Shown here one piece after another: positions 36,086 through 46,800 of a DNA stretch of 64,000 bases. This stretch comes from Asterella californica (lineage: Eukaryota; Streptophyta; Marchantiopsida; Marchantiales; Aytoniaceae). Below the pieces are notes generated by a model. It had not been told where the DNA came from, ran no database searches, and was given only the letters and a program-made list of their open reading frames with translations. Every line of letters begins with the position of its first letter. Positions within the stretch are counted from its first letter, which is position 1. A program made the position numbers and the translations under genes. Location: assembly GCA_036924285.1 (NCBI GenBank), contig JAYKYS010000011.1, forward strand, positions 620,001-684,000. Direction: 5' to 3'.

Positions 36086-36216
36086 ATTTAATTTATACCT
36101 AACCCTTACAGCCGGAAGGGTTAGGTATAAATTAAATGGTAATTCCCCTCTTCCGAACTCGGAAGAGGTGAATATACATCTGAATAATATGATGTATATT
36201 ATTCAGGTGTATATTC
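36086..36216. repeat. Repeat family A, copy 2: three consecutive hairpins
   Basis: First a perfect 22-bp-arm hairpin (36086-36107 with 36116-36137), then cctcttcc/ggaagagg (36147-36154 with 36161-36168), then a 19-bp-arm hairpin with one mismatch (36170-36188 with 36198-36216). Confidence 0.85.
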
Positions 36217-36952
36217 ACGAATACAGAGTCATGTTTTGAACTGGAAGCTTGACCTGCGGTTCGGCAAGTTCACGTTTAGATCGGGTTAGATCACACCTTC
36301 CGTTCCTCGAAAGTCTCTGACTATATATCAGTAACGTCAAAGAAGAGAGGACTCTTGTTTGTGACTATACATGTATAATCAAAAACTTAACGAAAAATTT
36401 TCCGCAAATTAATATGTGGTTACATATTTACTTACAAGGGGTTAAGAAAATCAAAATATCTGAAAAATGGATTTAAATAGCAACACTTTGTTGCAATGGA
36501 ATCAATGACATGAAGGTGGCTGAATGCATGAAAACATGATTGACTGGTGAAAAATCATTGATTAGTGTAATGCAGGAGTAATCTGTCTTTTCGTTGTGAT
36601 TAGTGTATTTTTTATTCAATCCTTTGGTGTTCTTATATGTAGCAGGATAGTGATTATACGAAGGCCATTTACAAAGAATGAGTAAACATGTGACTATATA
36701 ATGTGTGATTATACGAGGGTCTACTTTGCTAGAAAAGTTTGTCCTTTGCATGGACCCTCCAAGTCTGCTATCCTCACTCATCATAACAAGTAACAAGTTA
36801 TATCGTAACAATCACGAAACGCTAAACCCATAAATGGACTCATCTGATAAATAATACGTTAGCGTCTACAGAATTCAGCCGCAAAACATATTTCATACCT
36901 TATTTACCAACAGACCTTAAACAGACGCTTTAAATTTGAATTGAAGAAGATC

Positions 36953-37012
36953 GAAGCTGAGTTGGTTGGGTCTCAGACCTCTAAACGAAAGGTCTGGGGT
37001 TCAAATCCGCCT
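36953..37012 (+). other. tRNA-like patch with A-box and B-box resemblance
   Basis: gctgagttggttggg resembles a tRNA D-arm (A box) and ggttcaaatcc a T-arm (B box). The stem between them (cagacct/aggtctg with a 9-base loop) is not a normal anticodon arm and no acceptor stem closes it. It could be a tRNA relic or the head of a SINE. Confidence 0.3.
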
Positions 37013-37702
37013 GTTCCCGGTTGGAGGTGCAAAAAGTCGCTGTATGTATAATGTGATCCGGGTACGCTGTGGTTACCCACAAAGGAAAGTAAGATGCCCC
37101 TTGAAAAGATAAAACGGACAAGTTAACAACTTTAACTTGATGAAAGATAACGTCAAACGCGTTCGTGTTTGATCATGACATTCACCCGGGAAATAAAACG
37201 GGTGTCAGAACTATATTCAGGACTTCACGTGTCCGGTGTACTCGGAATCCATAACGGGTGTCGTAACTGGCCTCATAATATCTTGGGACTCCGGACTTCG
37301 GCGACAAAACTTTTCAGAAACTCTAATGATGTCCACCGTTCTGTGTGAACGCAAACTTCCATCGAAGATCATCGACATCTCTGAACAAGTCAAGCCGCAT
37401 GTGCAGATCAGATCTCCTCGCACAGAGAGAGAGGGGCAGGGGCTAAGTCGACAGTTCCTTCGGCTTAAGATTCACCTGTTGGTGACTATTGCTCGCCCTG
37501 TTTGTGTTTTGCAGCATTCCTAGTTCTGTTCTTCCCGCTGGAACTGGACAGTCCGTTTTATGTCGAGCTGAGAGAGCGTTTTCGCTCTAGAGTGAGGAGT
37601 AGTTTCAGGCTTAAAACTGACGGACATGAATGCACGAATGTTTGTACGTGCAGCTGACCCGTCACCTCACGTTGAGAAACCTCAAAGTCGCGTTCTCCTT
37701 CG

Positions 37703-39878
37703 ATGTCGTCGGCGGAAATGGAGTCCGGTGGTCACACTAACGATGATGATAGTGATCATAGAAATGGTTACGCCAGTGGCATCGAGAAGCGGATATACAC
37801 TCATCTGCTCTTGGTTCCCATGATACAACAGGCTCACGCTGTGACGGCAGTGAGGTTTGCCAAGAAACTCTCTGGACGTGGAGTGATCGTCACCTTGGTT
37901 ATGATCAAACAGCACGCAGACGAGCTTTACCGACTTTATACTCGAGAAGCACTAAAAACTCTGCGCATCAATATTGAGTGTCTGGATACTTATGAGCCTC
38001 CTCAGATCCCCAGTCCTGTAGATCAGTACCTCCCTCTCAAGGCTGCTTTTCAGCCACTCAGAGAGAAGTTGATTGCCAACAAAACGGCTGGGTTGCCTGG
38101 GCCTACGTGCATACTGGCGGATCGATTCCTTACGTGGATGGAAGTAAGGATTCTCTTTACCGCAGCTGGCACTTTTTCCCTGAATAGTGTCATTGTTGTG
38201 GTTTTCTGGGAACATCTTGTAAGGAACTACTACTACTCTCTGCCATTTCAGGAAGTAGGTTTTTCATGCGCGGTTAGCGTTTACTGAGCCTTGTTCTGAT
38301 GAACTGCCGTGTTACTCAGGATGTTGCCAACGAGCTTGATATTCCGAGGTTTACTTTCGCCAGTAACGCGGCGACGACACTAAGATTGATTCAATCGTAC
38401 TATGAAAAGGAAGACGAGTTGAGGTCACTGCCAAGCGGGCCTGATTGGTTTCAGAAGTGTTTTGAGATACTACGCAAGCAACCAGGTCTCGAATTTGTCA
38501 AGAACGCTAGCGATATTCCTCCCGTCTTCCTGGAGAATGGCTGGTTCGATTTCTTCTGCGACATGGGTCGAGCGCTCACAAGTTCAAACGGCATAGTGTT
38601 CAACTCCTTCTACGTCCTCGAGCATCAATCTATCGAGGCCATCCGGAACGCCTTCCCCGGTAGCAACAAAATCAAGGTCAGCAGCGCCCAGCTTCACCTT
38701 GAGCAAATGAAGTTGCAAGCACCAGTCCTAATCGTTAACGCACTCGCGATATTCTGAATGATCACGTTAATGTTCGACAACGGCGTCCATATGGATTTTC
38801 TTTGTTAACAGGGTTGGAGGTCAACAGGATTGGAGGTCAACCGGATTGTTTGTTCTCAGGATTGGGAACATGGACGGTGAATCATCGTAGTTCGCAGTGT
38901 GACGCGATAGCTTGTCAGATATGACTGTGAAGCACGCCGGCCGCCGAGCTGTACGCATACTGTCATGGATATGAGGTTCAATGCCCCCAATGGGTATTAT
39001 TTAACGTGGTGATGTTCCGACTTGCCAATGACCGCAGGTTCCAGCGGTGTATCCTATAGGCCCACTCTCGATAGCGGAAGAATTCAACCATGAAACGTTC
39101 GTCGCAGGCGTGGAACATTCGCATACAGAGTGCGTCGAGTGGCTCGGAGCTCAACCCTCGCAGTCCGTTCTATACATATGTCTTGGTAGTCAAGTACGTC
39201 TCTTCGGCGAACAGATTTTGCACCTGGCTCGCGCTTTGGAGGGGACCCAATGCCGGTTTCTGTGGGTTCTGTCTAAAGGGAATGGAAATTTCGAGTCCGT
39301 GGAAGAAGCTCTTCCACCGGGCTTCTTGGAGCATGTGGATGGACGCGGAAAGATCGTCACGGGATGGGTCGGTCAGCTGGAGATACTGTCGAGCCCAGCC
39401 CTGGGTGGATTCCTGTCCCACTGTGGTTGGCAGTCCGTCATGGAGAGCCTGACTTGCGGTGTGCCTATACTCGGTTGGCCTCAGGTAGCTGAACAGCGGC
39501 TCAACTGCAGGTGACTTACAACACTCAACCCGTTTCTGCAAATGCTCTATCTTGAATTGTCGTCTGCAGAAAGGAGGGGAAAGTGACACGAAGCTGAAAG
39601 GATTGATTGCTCTTCTGGGATTATTGTGCAGATACTTAGTGGAGGTGCTGAAGGTAGCTTCGAGAGTAGCCGAGAAGGAGTACAATGAGGTAGTGGAGAA
39701 GCATGAATTCGAGGAAGGCATCAAGGCCATCATGTCCCAGAATGAAAGAGTCGTCGTAGCGGCAAACGCTGCTAAGATGAAGTCGATGGCCGCAGAAGCC
39801 CTGGCTGACGGTGGACCGTCGGACGTTGCGCTCGAGCAACTAATTCAGTCGTTCTCGAACCGGAAGAGAAGAAACTGA
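37703..39878 (+). CDS. Family-1 UDP-glycosyltransferase, four exons
   Basis: Predicted soluble enzyme that moves a sugar from a UDP-sugar to a small hydroxylated acceptor. Exons inferred: 37703-38143, 38320-38676, 39038-39510, 39632-39878. They total 1518 nt, an intact 505-residue protein, and all three introns are GT-AG. The N-terminal domain has the catalytic His in VPMIQQAHAVTAVRFAKKL and the paired acidic residue in CILADRF. The C-terminal domain carries a full 44-residue PSPG box at about residues 376-419, starting WVGQLEIL, with the core GGFLSHCGW and ending AEQ, where the final Gln typically favours UDP-glucose. Departures from the consensus are Ser where a His follows 'IL', and Gln in HCGWQS where Asn is usual. 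Acceptor unknown; specialised metabolism or hormone conjugation is likely from the family. Confidence 0.93.
38813..38856 (+). repeat. Short direct repeat in the second UGT intron
   Basis: The word ggattggaggtcaac (with single-base variants) occurs twice, followed by a shorter third partial copy. Confidence 0.5.
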
Positions 39879-41554
39879 AGCAAATGCAAACCTGATCATG
39901 AAGCTGTTTCCCTGACGTTCTGTATAATTGTACCTAGTGCTCCTTCGTCGCTCAAAGTATTGTACCAGGAATCAAGAGTGCAGGGTAGCTCCCCACTCTG
40001 AATGATTACGGTACTGGATCTGCGTTAGTTCTGAGAGTAGTAGTGAGCATGAGTGACTGAACCTTATACAGTTCTTACTGTCAGCTTTCAGCTGCTGAGT
40101 CATTTGTCGCCTCTGTGTCCATCAAATCTGGAAGAGATGTCAGCAACCATTCGACCTGGGTTTTAGGATTACAACACTAAGATTTTCGCAGACCTTCAAA
40201 ACTGGAAAGAAAGGGAGCGTAAAGATTTGAGCGGAAATCAGCTGGACTTGCAAAGTGGCCAGTTTAACGGAACATTGTAACTGGAGATCAACAATCATCT
40301 TTACTCGTAGGCCTTTCAGTTTGCAGTCCAGGGTGAACTCGACTTTCGGCGATTATAATCTCCGCTTCCGAGAAGATGTTGAGGAGCCTCAGGGTGCAAG
40401 TTCCTCTGCGTGCTTTGTATACAACATCGGATTGCATGTAACATCTTATATTCTCAGTTCCTCAATGGTCTTCAGTGTTCCGCTTCTAAGATCAACCCGA
40501 CACTATCTCTTCATGATCAGCTGCATAACAGGCTGTTCCGCTCTGACGGGAAGAGGGAGGATCAGGCCGACACTATTTGCTTTATTGATGGCAGTAACGT
40601 CCGGCACAGTACAGGTGGGACCGTCCGCCATTCCGCTGATGTACGTACACTGTGCAGGGAGACGTGAAAGCTATAAAGTGTTCAGGTCGGACAAGGAAAG
40701 CAAGCCAAGCCAAGGGGAAGACAAGACACTGTGCGGTCATATCTTATTTCACTGTAAACAATCGAATTAGTTTCTCCCTCGATTTCGGCACTGAGGGAAG
40801 AATGCGGCGAAACAGTTTGAGGGAAAAATATCCAGCTGCAATGTGCCAAACGATGGGCGTGTAGTGGTTGTGACAGGGGCAGAGAGTGAAGGCTGGCCAC
40901 TTAGTACATCGCAACCAAACCATACAGAAAAGGAAAACGGATCAGAAATCAGCACACGTACTCAGCGAGCTACCCCGCATATCCAATCCTGCACACGCGT
41001 GTTTCTGGACTCCACTGAAGGCCACTAAATAAGTTTCTGTTAGGAGATAAATGTCTTCGTTCTGCCAAGTTTTCATCGGGACAACCCGTTTTCTAACGAG
41101 GTCACGAGATGAGATTCTTCACAGAATGTTCCGAACAAGTCACAAAATGTACTTCCTGTGCAAATCTGGAATCTGGAGACCTGTCATCGGAGGCAAATTC
41201 TCAAAAGATCCCTGTATATGTTCACCAAGGCGGCTGAACTAGTTCAGTTTATCACCCCTTCCAGTGTTCTCTATGTGGAGTACCTCAGGTAGACATGTTG
41301 ACATGTTGACACGTCCACGATCATAGTTTCTCAGATCAGGGGCTTTTACATAAGCTTCATACCTGGCAATACTAGGCCATGAGAACTTTCTCTTACGCAT
41401 AAAAATGATCTTTCGCACCAAAGTAAATGCAATGAATATAATCAATCATTTATATTCCCATATCTGGAGATATGGTGCTTTTTGCGACCCTCGGAGCCAT
41501 CCACTAGGTATAGCACAAGCCGGGGAACACGCTACGAACACGAAAAAAGGACCC

Positions 41555-41740
41555 GAAGGGCAAAGCACCGAATGGAAGAACACCGGGGCTAAGCCACGGT
41601 ATTAGTAGCTCTAAAGTCGCCTATCGTCCCTATAATGTCACATACGGGTACTTCATGTATATCTGTTGTATGCAATAGTTTTTACTTACCCGTATGTAAA
41701 AACTATTGTATACAACAGATATACATGAAGTAACATCGCC
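41555..41740 (+). repeat. Dispersed repeat family B, copy 2, interrupted by a hairpin
   Basis: Shares the ordered blocks of 35200-35410. Here the segment before 'acatgaagtaacatcg' is expanded by a large inverted repeat (41649-41732) absent from the first copy. Confidence 0.7.
41649..41732. repeat. Near-perfect hairpin, about 37 bp arms, 10-base loop
   Basis: tacttcatgtatatctgttg onwards (41649-41685) pairs with 41696-41732, with one mismatch seen by eye. The loop ttacccgtat also complements the flank catacgggta, extending the symmetry. Confidence 0.88.
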
Positions 41741-41802
41741 TATTGCAATTGCTCTCCTGTGAACCGTGCCTGCTAAAGCACAAACCACGGGAAGGAGTGT
41801 CT

Positions 41803-41852
41803 TCTCAGTCCTAACCACTCCTCGAGGTGGAACCGAAAGGAGAGGACTGAGA
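41803..41852. repeat. Inverted repeat, 12 bp perfect arms
   Basis: cttctcagtcct is answered by aggactgagaag about 26 bases later. Confidence 0.6.
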
Positions 41853-43498
41853 AGCCTCGATCACTCTCGTGGTTGCTCAGCGTAAAGTAAAATAGAAATA
41901 TAAAGTTGGAAGAACTTTTCACACGATAGAACGGTCGAGATGGGTTCCAGAGGATAACATTTAGAGATCGTAGTTCATACAATTAAGACATAGATCGTGG
42001 TTTATCAAATGATCCTCTGCGAAGGATGCCGTATCGTACATAAGCTCCCTCCAAAATACAAAGGAGATGAGACTTTATATTTTAAGAATCCTTTACGTTG
42101 AGTGAGTTCTTTACTACACTTCCATCACGCGTTCCATTTGGCCCGAAGGATTTCCCACCGGCCCGCGAAAGAACTGTAACCCATTGCGCCGTCTCTGCCG
42201 TTCAGTTCTTCCGTAGAACGGGAATATTTCCTTTATGAGGCTTGATGCAGAGGCCATTACTGACATATTCATGTAGTTCCTTTCCAACGTTAGGCACTAG
42301 AAATATTCGTTAATATAACTTTCTTGCTAGAATGGAATCATTTCAGAACTAATTATTGAGCATCCAAGTGAGAAATATTGAAACGAAATGTTTATGGTTT
42401 TGTGGAACAAAACAGTATTTTCTCCCTATCCTACAGTACATGGGAGGAACAAGAGAAATATTATTTTCTTGCTTTTACCCGCACCGGGAGTTTTAAGAAT
42501 GAATACAAAGGAATCTTTCTTAGATGGTATGTGACGACGAGGGTTTAGGTTCTCTGTTTCCTTTACTCCACTCCTACTGACCTCTAGTCGCCAAGCTTTT
42601 CCAGGGTAACCTGCTGATTTCCTTCCGACTCTACGGACTGAGACCGTCCTGATGTACATCTTATATTTACTTCTAGTCAAGAATGTAGAGTTTCAAGTCC
42701 ATGCCAATGGACAACTGCTCCCGCCAATCAACGGATTCCAATGGTAGCGAGAAGTAAAGCGTCATGAAGAGATATTTCATATTGCAGAAGAATAACCACA
42801 TCCATTCCTATGTTTGTTGTTCGGGAAATGGGGATTATGCTGTCCTTCCGTGATATGGCTTTTCCTTCCATTACTTATTAGTTCTTAGATTAGGATTTCC
42901 ATTTGTTTACCTGGTCACGTCTCCGCTACGGGTTGTCCTTCCTTTGACACGTGAACGTCAAACATAACCGGTTACATGAATTTCTACAGCACCAACCACA
43001 AGCGCTTATTAGAAAATGTCTTCGTTTGGTTGGTCCTGTATATCAAAGGTGTAGACGAGATCGACAAACAAAAGGCCAGTAAGCTTCATGCGACTTTCAT
43101 CTTGTCATGCTACATTTTCCAGGGAAAGTCACATAGTGTACTTTGTGACTTCTCAACAAGACCGTACTTTCGATGTTCTGACACTTACCAACCCGATGCG
43201 CAATATTATCTACAACATAGAATCATAAGCAAGAAAACTGTAACAGGTAAAAGGCTCCACCGTGATAAAACGGGAGTAGAGCACGGTTTATGAACAAGTT
43301 TCACTTTCAGGTCACAGTGGTGATAGATAATAAATAGTGGATGGATATTATATCCTTGATCTCTTCAGATGGTATGAATCGACTACTTACCGTAGCGCTA
43401 ATCTCGATGCCCTCACTCTACGCTCTTGTACACATACGTAGGCTTGCTACTCTGCTAGACAAAGGTCTTCCGCTCGAGGTTTGGTACCCATCTCGGCA

Positions 43499-43800
43499 AT
43501 GCTAAAAAACTGGAACAAACATGCTCTTCAGACCCCAACTTTTCGGACTAGACTGTTACACCCTTCGATAGTAGCTTCTGCACTGCTATAGATTTCGAAT
43601 CCGGTTGACCTCCAAAGGCCAACTAAAAATCCCTCCCCCTGGCCTTTTTGTCAATGCTAAAAGAATGGAACAAACATGCTCCAGACCCCAACTTATCGGA
43701 CTGGACTGTTTCACCACTTCGATAGTAGCTACTGCACTGCCACAGACTTCGAATCCGGTTGACCTCCAGAAAGCCAACTAAAAATCCCCCCCCCTGAGCC
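43499..43800. repeat. Tandem duplication over the last exon of the kelch gene
   Basis: Two copies (about 43499-43640 and 43661-43800) share tggaacaaacatgct, gaccccaactt, ttcgatagtagct and gaatccggttgacctcca. The right copy contains the true stop codon of the minus-strand gene; the left copy lies beyond it, in the 3' UTR or intergenic sequence. Confidence 0.85.
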
Positions 43801-46800
43801 AGGCTTCTGTGTTGCACTTATGGCAACTTCCTCCGCAGCTGCTTTTTGCTTACGAAGAAGCTCGATCTCTTTCTGTAGCGACTCCACCGATTGTAGTTTT
43901 TGTCTCAACTCTGCAACATCAACCTGTAGAAATTCAACGTGTATTATTACACAACTACGTCAGCCCTCACTTTCCAGTCTGAAGGACGCTGCAAGATTAT
44001 CCTTGTGGATACAAACTCAAAATCCGCCGATTTTAGCAACTCACGAGAAACCTCTAAGTATCTCTTCACACCTCCGATGACACATTCTAACGCCAATTTA
44101 TATCTATCTTGAAACGAAACATATAGTGTAGCTCATAACCACCTTTGCAACGTGTCACACGTACCTCTAGTCTAAAACACCTGGATTGCTCATCTGCAAG
44201 CTGGCCTCTTACAGAGGCCAACTCCTGCACATGTTCAAAGATAGAGCATCAAAGGAACAACCACCCAAAGTACAAATCCTCGTGGGAAAAAGTTACTTGT
44301 TTGTTGCTTGAACACAGAATAAGTCTACTAGGTCCCATCCCGTACGCATGAACAACTCACTCTAGACTATTATTAGTCTTACGGCAGTTATCACTTAAGT
44401 TCAAAAGTGACATACAAATCCATCGAAAGTGAGAGACAAGACTCTTTGTCTAAGCGCTACTATTTTCCTTGATAGAACAAGGACAAGACCCCTCGATTAT
44501 ACACCCATTGGAAATGAGCAAATCAAGTGTCCAACTTGTTCCGTGGATCCGATATGCCACCGAGTGTGATACCTGTGAAATAAAGTTTGCATCTGACATG
44601 TTCATGCACATGGCTGATGGTGGCTGTAAGCAAGACCTAGCTGCGAAACAAAGGTTGCATCTACGTGGGCATGCGTATTTATTCTGAGCGATGGTTGTAA
44701 GCAAACCTGCTCTAGATCAGTATATTCCAGACGTGCTGAAGCCAGATCTCCCTTGTACTGTGCGACCTCAGCTCGAGCTGAGTCCAACTCCTCTTGCAGC
44801 TTTGACACTGACCAGGACTCTACGTCATTCTGTATGGATCGAAAACAGAATGTCACGTAGGAACCACCAAAATTCACAAATTTGCTCGTTCTGGATGCAT
44901 ATTCCTACTTCCTGAACGTAAAATCATAAGAGGATAATGCACTACTATGGCTTACGACCTCCTGGACACTTGTCGCTGGCAACTCTGGTTCTTGGGGTTT
45001 TGGTGACAGAGCTTGCGACTCCATCCGTGCAGTTTCAGCGGACAGGCTCCCATTGACCGTCAACCGAGGAACTGTAAAAGCAGCTGCAGCAGAAGCCGCA
45101 GCGGCTGCTGCAGCTGGCGATTGAAGAACTTTTTGCTTGGCCTTTTCTGTAGGGCTCGCTATGAACATGTGCACCTGAAGAGACAGAATAATGTTAGAAA
45201 CCATTCTACCCGTAAAATGTGTGAATGCAATGCATTTCACGAGTTAACCTGGAAAGTAATCCAGTAATCGATGAGGACGACAAACCTCGTTACTGTAGCG
45301 CCCGTTGTATCCCCCAAATGATATCAGAGCCTCCTCACCTCTTACGGAGGCAGACACCACACTCAATCCCTGGTACAACACAGGGCTCTGACGGTCAGGA
45401 TGGTCGTCGTACAGACGGCTGAACTGATACTAAAATGCGTGCTAGAAACCTATACCATGAACTATGTCACATTCTTCGATGCAGAAGTGGTGGGTAGGAT
45501 CTCCCTACATAGGAAGGTAAGGCGAGATGTCTTTACGGGGAAACACTAGTCTGAATAAGAAACCAATACTCTCTAGAGGTGTGCCTATATCAGGTTGGAA
45601 CACCATATATCCATAGACCAGAAACACCATAGACAAAGCATACGACGAAGCATGGAGCATAAACTTTCTACATAGAGAGTCATTCAGGCTAGAATCTTGG
45701 AGAATCGTCCCCTCTTGAAGCAAACGAGATACCACGGCGACCTTCCGGCGAGCTGAAGCTGGTTATGCTCCATTCAAGGTTAAGAAATAAATCAGAAATG
45801 CCCTGATGCCAAGCGAGCAAAAAATGATCTAAAAAGGCACGAACTTTTGTACCTCACTGGCAATCGGTGTTCTTCCCTGTTCAGTCGCTACTACGTGCCA
45901 CACCAAGGTTGCCATATTCAAAACCAAGGTATCGGATATACCTGAGACGAAGCAATCAGCAGGGAAGAGTGTAAATAACTGAAAACATAGATTTACTGTC
46001 GACAACGACTGCAAAAGATTATGCGACAAGAAAAACTGAAACAGCAGCAAGAACCAAACTCAGAGAAAACAGGTACTCAGAGGCCGCCCAAAGTACGAGC
46101 ATTACGTTCACGACCCCAAACCGGACGCAGTCAAAGTTCCCTCAGGAAAAATAAGCTACGCTGGAGTTATTTGAGGAGGAAAAGATCTTAAAACGAAGAT
46201 CTGTCCTGGTTCTGCAAGCTAGTACCGAAAGTTACATGAAATACGGCGTCAACAATCTATCTAACAATCTTTTATCGATCTATCTTTTATTCCGGGTGAA
46301 GGAATTTCTTGTTTACGAGGAACTGAACTACTGTACGACTGTAATTCAATTTCCACGGGGACCCAGCTGAGCCAAGATAAAACTTAATGGTCTCAATGGA
46401 AGGGCATAAGCACAAAACTATTGCCCGTTCCTCCATGGAAATTTTCACAGATGATGTTTCGCAGATCGACCTTCTGGCTTCGTCTATATGCAAATGGCCT
46501 TGAGATTTAATAATCAGATCATAATCCAATATGCAGAACCTGGTAAAGAAGAGTTTGTAATGGCCACAGACTTCTTGTTGGTATTGCCTTGAAATCTTAT
46601 AATCAGATCATAATCCAATATGCAGAACCTGGTAAAGAAGAGTTCGTAATGGCCACAGACTTCTTGTACTACTTTCCAACCATCTCAAACGTTGGACAGA
46701 GGGATTACTCCAGGCTTACCAGTTTTATTGTCACCGCCACCAATGATGTACCAGTTGTCACCAATAGTCACCGCAGCATGTCCGGCTCGAGCTGATGGTA

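Larger units (their letters stand above)
34510..37690. other. No recognisable gene; repeats and foldbacks
   Basis: Holds repeat family B copy 1, repeat family A copy 2 with three adjacent hairpins, and a tRNA-like patch near 36.96 kb. The frames at 35608-36015 and 36473-36811 show no recognisable domain. Confidence 0.45.
39890..43480. other. No recognisable gene between the UGT and the kelch gene
   Basis: Short overlapping frames only (for example 40255-40770, 42976-43293), none with a domain or a matching splice pattern. Repeat family B copy 2 and a large hairpin lie at 41.5-41.75 kb. Confidence 0.45.

Noticed and set aside
36953..37012. A functional tRNA gene
   Set aside because: A- and B-box-like words exist, but the middle stem has a 9-base loop and no acceptor stem pairs; kept only as a tRNA-like patch.
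39170..39733. 187-codon minus-strand frame over the UGT gene
   Set aside because: Antisense shadow of the PSPG-containing exon.
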